Positions 1-9,200 of a stretch of DNA of 64,000 nucleotides are shown in pieces. Location of the stretch: the NCBI GenBank assembly GCA_035515475.1, contig DATJBF010000033.1, positions 1-64,000 on the forward strand. The letters run 5' to 3'. The stretch's first letter is position 1; each line of letters begins with the position of its first letter. The position numbers and the translations under genes are program-made. The stretch is from DATJBF01 sp035515475 (GTDB lineage: Bacteria > Verrucomicrobiota > Verrucomicrobiia > Palsa-1439). The notes under the pieces were generated by a model, which saw only the letters and a program-made list of their open reading frames with translations, was not told where the DNA came from and did not search any database.

Positions 1-92
1 TCCCGCACTCGTGATAACAGCTCCAATCGTCGCCGCTCCTTACAGCTCATCAGAATCGCTCCCATCTGACCTCCTCGTGGAGGCCGAAATGG

Positions 93-140
93 GGACATTT
101 CTAAAGAGTTCGCAAGGGGACATTCTCATGGAGTCGCGAC
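93..140. repeat. REP-like repeat remnant ending in a 20-bp repeat
   Basis: Two GGGGACATT units lie 13 bp apart (93-101 and 115-123). The second runs into CATTCTCATGGAGTCGCGAC (121-140), which recurs exactly at 9201-9220. GGGGACATT repeats are common around REP-type elements and their transposases, but no transposase is seen here. No gene could be supported in bases 1-206. Confidence 0.5.
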
Positions 141-206
141 ATCGGCCGCGCTCCGGGCTTGCGGCTCGCCCGCGTGACGGCTTAGACTGCGCGGCGAGTT
201 TGTCGA

Positions 207-887
207 ATGAAAGTCATGCAATCCAGACCGTGGCTGCCGTATGTCGCGCCGTTTGCAATCTACGCCTTGTTCCTCGCGGCGCAGTCCGCGCAGAACCGGG
301 TCTGGGTCTACCCGCTGGCGACCATCGTCGTCGGCGCAGCCCTGTGGGTCTTTCGTCGATATTACGAGGAGTTGCGCTCGCCGCTGTGGCATCGGTCCGC
401 GTCCGGATCCCGACCGGCCCCGGGGCCGGGCAGCACGACGGCCACATGGATCCTGGCCGTTGCGGTCGGGCTGGTGGCGATTGCCATTTGGATCGGGATC
501 GACCCGTATTACCCCAAGCCGGAGAACAGCACGATGTTCGATCCGAGCGGAAAGTGGTTATTCATCGCGTCTCGCGTGGCGGGCGCGGTGATCATCGTGC
601 CGTTGATGGAAGAACTTTTCTGGCGAGCGTTCTTGATCCGGTGGTTCATCGACGGAGACTTCAAACGCGTGGCTGTGGGTGCGTTCACGTGGTCGTCCTT
701 CGCCATGACCGTCGGTTTGTTCGGTTTGGAGCATCGCGAGTGGCTGGCCGGCCTGATCTGCGGGGCGCTCTACAATTGGTTGTACTACAAACGTAAAGAC
801 GTGTTCGCCTGCGTCATCGCCCACGCCGTCAGCAACGCCGCGCTGGCAGTTTGGGTGCTGGCCCGCGGCGACTGGAAACTCTGGTAA
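207..887 (+). CDS. Exosortase-associated CAAX protease-related (CPBP) membrane protein
   Basis: A 226-residue integral membrane protein of the CPBP/Abi intramembrane metalloprotease superfamily. The three motifs are visible: EELFWR (135-140), FGLEH (172-176) and HAVSN (206-210), which supply the Glu and His ligands of the intramembrane active site. Size and C-terminal pattern match the CAAX prenyl protease-related family that accompanies exosortase/PEP-CTERM sorting systems. No exosortase is in the window; one could lie to the left (inference). The gene ends 10 bp before the next one, so it probably heads an operon with the two TMTC-like genes. A substrate cannot be named. Confidence 0.8.
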   Translation: MKVMQSRPWLPYVAPFAIYALFLAAQSAQNRVWVYPLATIVVGAALWVFRRYYEELRSPLWHRSASGSRPAPGPGSTTATWILAVAVGLVAIAIWIGIDPYYPKPENSTMFDPSGKWLFIASRVAGAVIIVPLMEELFWRAFLIRWFIDGDFKRVAVGAFTWSSFAMTVGLFGLEHREWLAGLICGALYNWLYYKRKDVFACVIAHAVSNAALAVWVLARGDWKLW

Positions 888-897
888 CGCGAACCGT

Positions 898-2631
898 GTG
901 AATCAGTTCTCCCCTACGCTTCACCCTTCGGCAGGCCCGGAGCCGGTTGCTCTACGTTGCCGGTGGACGATGCCCGTCCTGGCGCTGGCGGTGGCGTTGA
1001 TCACGGTGCGGGTGTACTGGCCGTGTGTGCGGAATTCGTTCACGTATTGGGATGACGACCTGTACCTGCGGGTGGTGGAACAACACCCACGCCTGACGTG
1101 GTCGACGCTAAAGTGGGCGTTCACGGAGACGCAGCCCTTTTACTATCATCCGCTTACCTGGGTTTCCCTGGTGCTGGATTATCAACTGTGGGGACAGAAC
1201 CCCGCGGGGACTCACGCGGTGAGCCTGTTGTTGCACGCCCTGAACGCGGCGCTGGTCGTTGCGCTCGTCTGGGGCCTGTTGAACGCGGTGCCAACCATCT
1301 CCTCCAACGAACGGCGGGTGCTGGCGGTGCTCGTGGGCGTGTTGTTCGCCGTCCACCCGATGCAGGTGGAATCGGTCGCCTGGTACGCCGAGCGCAAGAC
1401 GGTGCTGTGCGCGACGTTTGCCCTGGCCAGCCTGTGCGCCTACGTGAGATACGCGCAACAGGACCGGCGCCGACGCTGGTGGTGGGCCGCACTGGGGTTC
1501 GGCACGGCTGCGATGCTGGCGAAACCGATGGCGGTGTCATTGCCGTTCGCCATGTTGGTGGCGGATTATTATCCGTTGCGCCGATACGGAACCGACGGGT
1601 GGCGACGGCTGGTCATCGAGAAATTGCCCCTGTTGCTGATGAGCGCGCTGTTGTCGGTCGTCACGGTCGTCGCCCAGACGATAGGCGGGGCCGTCATGGA
1701 GTTGGAGAACCTCGGATTGGGCGCGCGGTTGTTGGTGGCCATGCGTGGGGTCATTTTCTATTTGTGGAAACTCGTGTGGCCGGCGTGGTTGTCGGCGTAC
1801 TATCCATTGGGCGGGAAGATCACGCTCAGCCAGGCGGAGTTTTGGGTGCCGACCGCGGCGTTTGCCGTGGTCACGATGCTCCTTGTGTGGGGGCGCCGGC
1901 GGGTGCCGGCGCTGGTGGCCGGATGGATTGCCTATCTGGTTTGGCTGTTGCCCGTGTCAGGAGTTCTCCAATCAGGCGCCCAGGCGGCGGCGGACCGATT
2001 CGCCTACCTGGCGATCGTGCCGGTGCTGATGCTGCTGGCGGGCGGCGGGTTGTGGCTTTGGAGACGGATGTCGCCCGTTGGCCGGTTTGCGTTGACGGCG
2101 TTGATCGCCGGCGTGCTGATGTTCTTGAGTGTGCGGTGCCGTCGGCAGATTGGCATGTGGCGCAACGAGGCAACATTGTGGACCGATGTGTTGGCGCATT
2201 TCCCGGGTTCCGGCGTGGCCAATCTGCATTACGCGGCGGAATTGGCGGCCCAACGGCGATTCTTGGAAGCGGTGCCCCACGCGCAAGTCGTGGTGGAAGT
2301 TTTCCCCCACAACGGGCTGGGGTATTCGACGCTGGGGCTGTGCTGGCTCAAGCTGGGCGAACCCGTCCGCGCCATCAAGGAATTGCGGGATGCGCTCCGG
2401 TGGGGACCGCAACTCGCCGCGCCGCGGTACAACCTGGCGTGCGCGTATGCGCGCCTGGGGCAGTTCGCCCAAGCGTACAATGCCCTGTGCGAACTGGCCC
2501 GTCTCGATCCGCACATGCTCTCGTTGGCCGCGCGAGACGGCGAGTTTACCACCCTCAGGGCCGACCCGCAATACGGCCAACAGTTGCATCAGTTGCTGAA
2601 TTCTTCAGCGGTCAAATCCGGGCCGCCATGA
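898..2631 (+). CDS. TMTC-like GT-C membrane glycosyltransferase with C-terminal TPRs
   Basis: A 577-residue protein starting at GTG. A first transmembrane helix (about 25-45) is followed by WDDD (51-54), the acidic loop motif of GT-C glycosyltransferases that use lipid-linked sugars. About ten hydrophobic segments follow, including the HP-x-VESVAW segment typical of bacterial TMTC-like proteins, then TPR-like helices from about residue 420. It probably moves a sugar from a polyprenyl carrier onto a protein or glycan on the outer face of the inner membrane (family inference). Its stop overlaps the ATG of the next, paralogous gene by 4 bp, which indicates coupled translation and a tandem duplication. 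Acceptor and sugar are unknown. Confidence 0.75.
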   Translation: MNQFSPTLHPSAGPEPVALRCRWTMPVLALAVALITVRVYWPCVRNSFTYWDDDLYLRVVEQHPRLTWSTLKWAFTETQPFYYHPLTWVSLVLDYQLWGQNPAGTHAVSLLLHALNAALVVALVWGLLNAVPTISSNERRVLAVLVGVLFAVHPMQVESVAWYAERKTVLCATFALASLCAYVRYAQQDRRRRWWWAALGFGTAAMLAKPMAVSLPFAMLVADYYPLRRYGTDGWRRLVIEKLPLLLMSALLSVVTVVAQTIGGAVMELENLGLGARLLVAMRGVIFYLWKLVWPAWLSAYYPLGGKITLSQAEFWVPTAAFAVVTMLLVWGRRRVPALVAGWIAYLVWLLPVSGVLQSGAQAAADRFAYLAIVPVLMLLAGGGLWLWRRMSPVGRFALTALIAGVLMFLSVRCRRQIGMWRNEATLWTDVLAHFPGSGVANLHYAAELAAQRRFLEAVPHAQVVVEVFPHNGLGYSTLGLCWLKLGEPVRAIKELRDALRWGPQLAAPRYNLACAYARLGQFAQAYNALCELARLDPHMLSLAARDGEFTTLRADPQYGQQLHQLLNSSAVKSGPP

Positions 2632-4316
2632 ACCAGTTTCGTGTCCTGAGATTCGGCGCGTCGCTGGCGGTAGCCGCCGTCACGCTTTGGCTGTTCTGGC
2701 CCGCGTCCGGGGGCCAGTTCCTCACTCGAATGGACGACGACGAATACCTGAGAAGGGCGGAAGAGTATGGGGGATTGTCGATGGCCGCCCTGAAATGGGC
2801 GTTCACCACGACGGAGCCTTATTACCAGCCGCTCCCGCGTCTTTCGCACGTGGCGGTCTATCAGGTTTTTGGCGCGAACCCGCGGGCCCATCATCTGGTG
2901 AATGTATGGCTCCACGCCGTCAACGCCGGGTTGCTCGTGTGCTTCGCGGAGGCGCTGCTCGCGGTGGCAGGTTGGCAGGCTGGCGGTCGGCGGTTGTCGA
3001 CGGCTGTCGGGACCGGCTTGGTGTTCGGCATTCATCCGCTCCAGGTGGAATCGGTGGCTTGGCTGGCGGGGCGCACGACGCTCCTGTGCACGTTCTTCTT
3101 CGTGGCCTGCTTGTGGGCGTACATGCGCGGGACACGGTCGGCACATGGTCGCGCCTGGCGGTGGGCGACTGGTGTGCTGTTTGTCGGCGCGCTGCTGGCC
3201 AAACCGATGGCGATCTCGATTCCGTTCGTAATGCTCGCCATGGATTATTACCCGTTGAACCGGTATCGGCAGGCGGGCTGGCGGCCGCTGCTTAAGGAAA
3301 AGGTCCTCCTGCTGGGGATGGTTGCTGGGGCGACGTTCCTGACCATCCTCATGGAATCGCGAGCACGGTTGCTGGTCGGGACCCAGTGGATCGGTCCGGT
3401 GCAGCGGCTGTTGCTGGCGTGCCGCAGCCTGGTTTTCTATCTGTGGAAGACTTTGTGGCCCGCCTGGCTGTCGCCCTTCTATCCATTCGGGACGGGGGTG
3501 TCTTGGGCGCACAAGGAGTTCGCTTTCTCCGTGGTGGTGGTGGCATTGGTTACCTGGATCTGTTGGCGGTACCGGACCCGGCATCCGGAAGGGCTGGCGG
3601 CCTGGGCGGCGTACTTGGCGCTCGTGCTGCCGTCATCGGGACTGGTTCAAGCCGGGTCGCAGACTGTGGCAAGCCGCTACGCGTATCTCGCGATGGTGCC
3701 GCTGGTCACCGTAATCATGGCGGGGCTGGCCATGGCTTGGAGACGGGTGGCGGTTCTCGGCCGATCGGTTCTGGCTGTGTTGCTCGGTCTCTATGCGTTG
3801 TTCCTGGGCTCCCGGACGCGCGCCGAGATTCCGGTCTGGCACGATGATATTACGCTGTGGACGACGGCTCTGTCTTATTTCCCTGACTCAGACGTGGCCC
3901 GTCACATGTTGGGGTACGGCTACTGCGAACTGGCCATGAAGTTGGTCGAGCAACAGCATTTTGACGAAGCGCTACCGCAGGTCATGCGGGGCTTGGAACT
4001 CAGTCCCGCGTATTCACTCGGTCACGCCACGCTTGGGGTGATCTACCTGAAGACCAAACGGTACCGCGAGGCTGTCATGTGCCTGCAGCAAGCCCTCCAC
4101 CTCGAGCCGACTCTCGGAGCGGCACGGTACAATCTGGCCTGTGCCTACGCGCGGTTGGGTAAGCCGGCGGAAGCCTGCGCGACGTTGAGCGAATTGTTGA
4201 AGAGGCAGCCGCGGTATGCAGCTCTGGCTGTTCGCGACGCCGAACTGGCGCCACTCCGGAACGATCCGGAGTACGCCCGTCGGTTTGACGAATTGCTCGC
4301 TGCCGCTCGGAGATAA
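2628..4316 (+). CDS. TMTC-like GT-C membrane glycosyltransferase with TPRs, tandem paralog
   Basis: A 562-residue protein that begins at the ATG overlapping the upstream stop; a longer open frame reaching back to 1098 only shadows the first gene. Both proteins begin MNQF and share an acidic Asp triplet after the first helix (MDDDEYL), the HP-x-QVESVAW segment, a multi-helix membrane core and C-terminal TPRs with the NLACAYARLG repeat. The first acidic motif lacks the Trp found in its neighbour (MDDD rather than WDDD). A role in protein or polymer glycosylation is inferred from the fold. The YbaK-like gene follows 55 bp downstream. Confidence 0.75.
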   Translation: MNQFRVLRFGASLAVAAVTLWLFWPASGGQFLTRMDDDEYLRRAEEYGGLSMAALKWAFTTTEPYYQPLPRLSHVAVYQVFGANPRAHHLVNVWLHAVNAGLLVCFAEALLAVAGWQAGGRRLSTAVGTGLVFGIHPLQVESVAWLAGRTTLLCTFFFVACLWAYMRGTRSAHGRAWRWATGVLFVGALLAKPMAISIPFVMLAMDYYPLNRYRQAGWRPLLKEKVLLLGMVAGATFLTILMESRARLLVGTQWIGPVQRLLLACRSLVFYLWKTLWPAWLSPFYPFGTGVSWAHKEFAFSVVVVALVTWICWRYRTRHPEGLAAWAAYLALVLPSSGLVQAGSQTVASRYAYLAMVPLVTVIMAGLAMAWRRVAVLGRSVLAVLLGLYALFLGSRTRAEIPVWHDDITLWTTALSYFPDSDVARHMLGYGYCELAMKLVEQQHFDEALPQVMRGLELSPAYSLGHATLGVIYLKTKRYREAVMCLQQALHLEPTLGAARYNLACAYARLGKPAEACATLSELLKRQPRYAALAVRDAELAPLRNDPEYARRFDELLAAARR

Positions 4317-4371
4317 ACAGCGCCTTTGCCTTGGCGGTTGCGGCGGGGTATACTGCCAACGGAGGTGCGCG

Positions 4372-4842
4372 ATGGGAATACCAACGAGACTGGTCGATTT
4401 CTTAAATCAGTCCAAAGTTCGCTACGAAGTTCTGCACCACCCGGAGGCGTTCACGGCGCAGGAATTGGCGGCGATCGAACACGTGAAGGGCAAGAGTCAC
4501 GCGAAGGTTGTGATGATCAAAGCTGACGGCGAAGAATCGATGGCGGTGTTGCCGGCCGATCACCGCGTTGATCTGGAGAAGTTAGGCAAGGTAACCGGCA
4601 AACGCACCGCGCTGGCGACGGAAGCGGAGTTCAAGGCGTTGTTCCCTGATTGCGCGGTGGGAACAATGCCGCCGTTCGGCCAGTTGTACGGCTTGCCCAC
4701 GTACGTCGATACGAGCCTGACCGAGGCCAGCCACATCGTGTTCGAGGCCGGCACGCACAGCGACGCCATCAAGATGAGCTATGCCGATTACGCGCGGCTC
4801 GCCAAACCGACCGCGGCCGATTTCGCGGTGAAACTTCATTGA
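4372..4842 (+). CDS. YbaK/ProX-type aminoacyl-tRNA deacylase-like protein
   Basis: A 156-residue single-domain protein of the YbaK/EbsC family, which hydrolyses mischarged tRNA such as Cys- or Ala-tRNA(Pro) in the cytoplasm. The N-terminal HHPEAFTAQE segment, the Lys in KVVMIKADG and the C-terminal VDTSL region fit the family. Start: the ATG at 4372 has GGAGG at 4361-4365; the open frame upstream lies inside the preceding gene. The 3' end overlaps the next gene by 4 bp (TTGA). The exact tRNA substrate cannot be read from the sequence, and several family members only bind tRNA or act on synthetase-like partners. Confidence 0.8.
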   Translation: MGIPTRLVDFLNQSKVRYEVLHHPEAFTAQELAAIEHVKGKSHAKVVMIKADGEESMAVLPADHRVDLEKLGKVTGKRTALATEAEFKALFPDCAVGTMPPFGQLYGLPTYVDTSLTEASHIVFEAGTHSDAIKMSYADYARLAKPTAADFAVKLH

Positions 4843-5324
4843 GCCCGGGACGGAAACTGCGGATCGGCGTGCTGGGACCGGGCGCAGCATCGTCGGACGC
4901 ATTGGCGGTGGCGGACGAAGTCGGTGCTGAGATTGCGCGGCAGGGAGCCATTCTTGTTTGCGGTGGCCTGGGCGGAGTGATGGAGGCGGCGGCTCGCGGC
5001 GCGAAGCTGGCGGGCGGTCTGACGGTCGGGATTGTTCCGGGCATCGAGGCCGGAGAGGCCAACGCCTTCATCGACGTGCCGGTAGTGACGGGAATGGGGG
5101 AAGCGCGAAACGTCCTAGTGGTCCGGTCGTCGGATGCGGTGATCGCCATCGCGGGATCCTACGGGACGTTGAGCGAGATTGCGGTAGCACTAAAGATCCG
5201 GGTGCCCGTCGTTGGATTGGGGACCTGGGAGCTTCGTGGTCCCGACGGCACCGAGCCGCCGATTATCCGCGCCGGTTCCCCGCGCGAGGCGGTCGCGAAA
5301 GCGATCGAGGTGGCCCGGTCGTGA
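4839..5324 (+). CDS. TIGR00725 / LOG-like Rossmann-fold protein
   Basis: About 161 residues from a TTG start that overlaps the previous stop. Features: a short beta strand with VLGPG, then CGGLGGVMEAAARGA with a glycine-rich phosphate-binding loop, VGIVPG, and GSYGTLSEI near residue 110, the hallmarks of the TIGR00725 branch of the lysine-decarboxylase-like (LOG/MoCo carrier-like) superfamily. No catalytic assignment is safe: relatives include cytokinin-type nucleotide phosphoribohydrolases and molybdenum cofactor carriers. Its stop overlaps the GTG of the aminotransferase gene, so the three genes 4372-6508 are translationally coupled. Confidence 0.7.
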   Translation: MSPGRKLRIGVLGPGAASSDALAVADEVGAEIARQGAILVCGGLGGVMEAAARGAKLAGGLTVGIVPGIEAGEANAFIDVPVVTGMGEARNVLVVRSSDAVIAIAGSYGTLSEIAVALKIRVPVVGLGTWELRGPDGTEPPIIRAGSPREAVAKAIEVARS

Positions 5325-6508
5325 GCAAGCTAGTGATACCAGATTTGTTGCATGACGAATCCCTGCGTCGGCACGAGTTCCCCGTTTGCGAGAAGAAGAT
5401 CTTCCTGGCGCATGCCGGCGTCAGCCCGCTGCCACGGCGCGTGGCGGAAGCGATGCAACAGTACGTGGCGGCAGCCGCCAGCGACAATCAGGAGGAGGTG
5501 GTACCGGACGCGATGATTGACGAGACGCGGGCGCTGGCCGGGGACCTCATCGAGGCGCAGCCGGAGGAAATTGCGTTCGTCGGTTCGACTTCGATGGGAC
5601 TGGCGCTGGTGGCCGCGGGGTTGCCGTGGAAGCCGGGCGACAATGTGGTGTGTTATCGGGACGATTATCCCGCCAACGTGTACCCGTGGATGGACCTGGC
5701 CCGGCAGGGCGTGGACGTGCGGTTTGTTGAGCCGGGGCAATTCGGCAATGTGACGTGGGAAGACGTGGAGCGCGCGGTGGATGGCGGCACGCGGCTCGTG
5801 GCCCTGGCGAGCGCCCATTTCCAGAGCGGCTGGCGGCTCGACGTCGATCGGATCGGGAAATCCCTCAGGGAACGGGGCGTCCTGTTTTGTCTGGATGGGA
5901 TCCAGAGCCTGGGTGCGTTGCGGACCGTAATGAAGTCCGTGGATTTCGCGGCGGCGGATGCGCACAAATGGTTGTTGGGGCCGGTGGGCGTGGCGATCCT
6001 GTACGTGCGGAAGGAGCACTTCGAGCGGTTGCATCCGCCGCTGGTGGGATGGCACAGTGCCGCCTGTCCCGATTACATTGCGCAAGAGACTTTGGTATTT
6101 CGACCCGACGCGCGCCGGTACGAACCGGGCAGCTTGAATCTGGCCGGCATCGTGGGGCTGCGGGCGGCTCTGCAATTGATCCTGGAATGCGGTATCGACG
6201 CAATTGAAGCCCGGGTGCTGGCGCTGGCGAACACGGTGATCGCTCGCGGAATCGAGGCCGGATTCTCCATCGTCGGTCCGCGCGGGGACGCCGGGCGGTC
6301 GGGTATTGTCTCGATGACGGTGAGCGGGTGCGACGTTGGGGAACTGCATGCCAGGCTCGAGGTGGCTAATATCGGCACGTCGCTACGCCGTTGTCGAGAT
6401 GGGAGACGGTGCTTACGGATTTCGGCTCATTTCTACAACCGGGAGGACGAGATTGCGGCCTTGTTTGAGGTAGCGCAGCCCCGCAGGAATGCGCGCGCAA
6501 CTTGTTGA
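5321..6508 (+). CDS. Class V aminotransferase / cysteine-desulfurase-like PLP enzyme
   Basis: A 395-residue fold-type I PLP enzyme starting at GTG with a 4-bp overlap. Visible elements are the FLAHAGVSPLP N terminus, the substrate/PLP segment FVGSTSMG, the Asp in FCLDGIQSLG that contacts the PLP pyridine nitrogen, and the Schiff-base Lys in ADAHKWLLGP. The sequence is nearest to the class V group that includes isopenicillin-N epimerase-like and cysteine-desulfurase-like enzymes. The C terminus (LRISAHFYN) is typical of the group. No cysteine-rich partner (IscU, SufU) is adjacent, so iron-sulfur assembly is not indicated. Substrate unknown. Confidence 0.75.
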   Translation: MSKLVIPDLLHDESLRRHEFPVCEKKIFLAHAGVSPLPRRVAEAMQQYVAAAASDNQEEVVPDAMIDETRALAGDLIEAQPEEIAFVGSTSMGLALVAAGLPWKPGDNVVCYRDDYPANVYPWMDLARQGVDVRFVEPGQFGNVTWEDVERAVDGGTRLVALASAHFQSGWRLDVDRIGKSLRERGVLFCLDGIQSLGALRTVMKSVDFAAADAHKWLLGPVGVAILYVRKEHFERLHPPLVGWHSAACPDYIAQETLVFRPDARRYEPGSLNLAGIVGLRAALQLILECGIDAIEARVLALANTVIARGIEAGFSIVGPRGDAGRSGIVSMTVSGCDVGELHARLEVANIGTSLRRCRDGRRCLRISAHFYNREDEIAALFEVAQPRRNARATC

Positions 6509-6576
6509 CAGGGTGAAGGAACGGCACTCGGTATCGGTGTGTGCAGCGAGGGCTGAAGACCGCGGCAGTTTACCTG

Positions 6577-6605
6577 TTGACACCGCATAGGCGGGCTGGT
6601 AGGTT
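6577..6605 (+). promoter_or_regulatory. Putative sigma-70 promoter of the pseudopilin gene
   Basis: TTGACA (6577-6582), a 17-bp spacer and TAGGTT (6600-6605). The -35 box is perfect and the -10 box matches at three positions. Transcription would start near 6612, leaving an untranslated leader of about 95 nt before the ATG at 6706. A second TTGACA at 6505-6510 has no good -10 partner. Confidence 0.4.
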
Positions 6606-6705
6606 CCGCTAGTGATTGATGGCACAAGCACCGCGAAGCGGGTTGGACCCGAGAAGCGCGGGAAGGAAGTACTTCGAACTAACAGTACATCGGAGGCATT
6701 ACCAA

Positions 6706-7332
6706 ATGAGAAGATTAGTTAAGTTTAAGATCCGCGGCTTCACGTTGATCGAGCTGCTGGTCGTTATTGCGATTATCGGCATTCTGGCCGCGATGTTGCT
6801 GCCTGCGCTTAACTCAGCCCGCGAAAAAGCGCGTCGCGCCAACTGCTTGAGCAACCTCAGGCAGATTGGGCTGACGATCGCGCAGTACGCCGACGCCAAT
6901 TACGAGAAGTGTCCGTACAACAGCGATGCCACGTTGGACCAGACGGTCCCGGGAACGCATTACATGGTTCTCAGCAACTACATCAGTTCGGCGAAAGTTT
7001 TCTTCTGCCCAAGTGACGGCCGTTCAGGCTGCAGAGCGTCCATCGATTTCAGCACTTTCGGATACTCGGCGGGAACGATTGGCCAGACGAACGTGAGCTA
7101 TGCCTGCTCGACCGGTCTCATCTGGCAGAGCACGTCTCCCGATTCGATCATCTGCCTGGATCGTCTCTCATCGATGAATAATGTGTATGGTTCGCCGTGG
7201 CCCACGACCGGCAACCACAAAGAGGCCGGCGGCAATATTCTGTTTAACGATGGTCACGTGGACTTCAAGACCCGGTTGCCTTGGCTGATAAAGAACGGTC
7301 AAGGCTCGGCGATGGTCCTCAGTCCCGGATGA
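6706..7332 (+). CDS. Type II/IV pseudopilin-like protein with H-x-DG tail
   Basis: A 208-residue protein with a short basic leader ending in Gly, then FTLIELLVVIAIIGILAAMLLPALN: the prepilin cleavage/methylation signal, with Glu at mature position 5 and one hydrophobic helix. The soluble part has paired cysteines and ends with NILFNDGHVDFK, a version of the H-x-DG motif of the large PVC pseudopilin families. It would be processed by a prepilin peptidase and act in a type II secretion or pilus-like system; none of those genes is in the window. GGAGG at 6692-6696 supports the ATG. It stands alone, with a promoter before it and a strong terminator after it. Confidence 0.85.
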   Translation: MRRLVKFKIRGFTLIELLVVIAIIGILAAMLLPALNSAREKARRANCLSNLRQIGLTIAQYADANYEKCPYNSDATLDQTVPGTHYMVLSNYISSAKVFFCPSDGRSGCRASIDFSTFGYSAGTIGQTNVSYACSTGLIWQSTSPDSIICLDRLSSMNNVYGSPWPTTGNHKEAGGNILFNDGHVDFKTRLPWLIKNGQGSAMVLSPG

Positions 7333-7356
7333 GGCTTGACTCAGTTTGACGGCGGC

Positions 7357-7390
7357 GAACCCCGACACCTGGTGTCGGGGTTCGTTTTTT
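7357..7390 (+). terminator. Rho-independent terminator after the pseudopilin gene
   Basis: Arms GAACCCCGACA (7357-7367) and TGTCGGGGTTC (7373-7383) are perfectly complementary around a 5-nt loop and are followed by G and six T (7385-7390). The next gene begins five bases after the T run. Confidence 0.9.
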
Positions 7391-7394
7391 GTGC

Positions 7395-9143
7395 ATGGAT
7401 TCTGACTCGTCGATAAGACCGGAATTGCCGCGGCGAGATCTCTTGTGCTTGCTGGCCGTCGCGGTGTTCCCGCTCTGCAGTTATCCCCTCAGCTGGCTGC
7501 CTTCGGCTTGGGCGCAGTTTCGCTACATCATCGTTCTCCCGTGGGCTACGGTCGCGTTCGCCGCACTTCTCCTGGTGGCAGCCCGAGGCGCGCTGGTCGC
7601 GCCGTGGATGCTGGTGCCGCGTAATTTCCTGTGGCCGTGCGGGCTGTTGGTGCTGAGCTGGCTTGTCTCCGTCAGCTCGAGCCAGCACCGCGATTTTTCA
7701 ATCCTGGTCCTGCCGTCAACCCTCGGGAACCTGGTGCTCTTCTGGGTTGCCTGTTCCTTTTCAAAGGATCAACTGCGGAAGCTCTGCTGGATCTGGCTGG
7801 TGGTTGCCTCTGTCGTTGCCGTCAACGGGCTAGCCCGATTGGGAACGGGGCAGGAGTTTGTCTCGACGATTGGGAATCGAAATTTCCTCGGGGCCTATCT
7901 GGCGGCGGCTGTGTTCATGGCAGTGGCGCTGGCGGACTGGCGGGCGGCAATCTTGGGAGCGCTGTTGATCGCGGCGCTGTGCTTCACGGGATCACGGGGA
8001 GCCTGGCTGGCGCTGGGGATCGTTGCCGCGCTCTGGATCGTCGTCGTTTGGCTGCGCGCCGGTTCGGCTCGCAGGCGCCACGCCGTCGTGGTGGCTGGCG
8101 TGGGCCTGGTCGCGCTGTTGGGGTTCTGGTCGCGCGGTTACGTGCAAAACCAATGGCGCACGGACGTTCGACCGGTCATCTGGAACGGGACGCTGCACAT
8201 GATTGCCGCGCACCCAATCTTCGGGCATGGGCTGGACACGTACTGGATCCAGTACTCGAAGTTCCGGTTGCCCGAGTATTTTGCCCGTCCCAAAGCCGGC
8301 AACTTCACCAACCACGCCCACAACGAACTGCTGGAAGTTGCGACCGAACAGGGCGTCGTCGGACTCGTGGCTCTCATGTGTCTCTGGGCAGCAGCCCTCC
8401 GGACCGGCGTTCGCGCTGCCGACGCGATGGGGACAGACCGTCCCTTGGGTTACGGACTCGTTGGCGCGACGTTGGTGTTCATGCTGCACGGGATGGTCGA
8501 CATCGATCTACGATCGCCGCCCAATCAATCTCTGCTCTGGCTGCTCCTGGGTTTGCTGGCAAGCGGGAGCGGCGCGGCGGTACCCCGCATTTCTTCCCGG
8601 TCGAAACCGGCGCGGTCCGTGGTGGCCGGCGTTTGTGGTTTGCTGGCGGTTTGGGTTCTGTACGGCGCCGTGATTCAGCCGGTGCGTGCGGATTGTTGGG
8701 AACGCCGGGCCCGTCTGGCGGAAGCCCGGGGCGACCTCAACGCGGCGGCACATGCGGCACGGGAGAGTCTGGAGATTCAGCCGCTCCGGGTGGAAACGCG
8801 CTATTTTCTGGCGGGCGTGCTCGCGGAAAACGCGGCGACATACCGGCCGGCAATCGACGAGGGATTGGTAGTTGAGGGGATCGCCCCGGACTACAGCGAC
8901 GTGACGTACAATATCGGCGAACTCTACGTCAAACTGCGCCAACCTGATGACGCGCTGCCTTTCTTGCAGCGCGCGGTGATCATGAATCCCTACAGCGCCG
9001 AGAAACGGTTCGCGCTGGCATTGGCGCTCGCGGAATCTTCGCAGACTGCGGCCGCCGAGGAACAGTTGGAAACCGCCGTTCGGCTGAAGCCCGATCTCAC
9101 GGAGGCGGTTGATTTGCTGCGGCGATTGCGGCAGCAGAAGTAG
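7395..9143 (+). CDS. O-antigen ligase/polymerase-like (Wzy_C) membrane protein with TPRs
   Basis: A 582-residue polytopic protein. The Wzy_C/O-antigen ligase signature is clear: GNRNFLGAYL, a GSRGAWLAL segment, HPIFGHGLDTY, then FTNHAHNELLEVATEQGVVGL, which carries the conserved His and Glu in the periplasmic loop. About ten hydrophobic helices precede a C-terminal TPR region (from about residue 430). Members attach or polymerise lipid-linked glycans, or glycosylate proteins, at the periplasmic face. ATG at 7395 is preferred over TTG at 7389, which lies in the terminator T tract. With the TMTC-like genes on both sides it suggests a glycan or glycoprotein assembly locus. Confidence 0.8.
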   Translation: MDSDSSIRPELPRRDLLCLLAVAVFPLCSYPLSWLPSAWAQFRYIIVLPWATVAFAALLLVAARGALVAPWMLVPRNFLWPCGLLVLSWLVSVSSSQHRDFSILVLPSTLGNLVLFWVACSFSKDQLRKLCWIWLVVASVVAVNGLARLGTGQEFVSTIGNRNFLGAYLAAAVFMAVALADWRAAILGALLIAALCFTGSRGAWLALGIVAALWIVVVWLRAGSARRRHAVVVAGVGLVALLGFWSRGYVQNQWRTDVRPVIWNGTLHMIAAHPIFGHGLDTYWIQYSKFRLPEYFARPKAGNFTNHAHNELLEVATEQGVVGLVALMCLWAAALRTGVRAADAMGTDRPLGYGLVGATLVFMLHGMVDIDLRSPPNQSLLWLLLGLLASGSGAAVPRISSRSKPARSVVAGVCGLLAVWVLYGAVIQPVRADCWERRARLAEARGDLNAAAHAARESLEIQPLRVETRYFLAGVLAENAATYRPAIDEGLVVEGIAPDYSDVTYNIGELYVKLRQPDDALPFLQRAVIMNPYSAEKRFALALALAESSQTAAAEEQLETAVRLKPDLTEAVDLLRRLRQQK

Positions 9144-9200
9144 CTCCCGTAATCGTGTGCCTACGCCTGACCGTGTGCCGCGCCGCGGACCACGGTAAAG

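Noticed and set aside
1098..4316. 1072-codon open frame
   Set aside because: Its first half is a shadow of the 898-2631 gene. Only the part from 2628 is coding.
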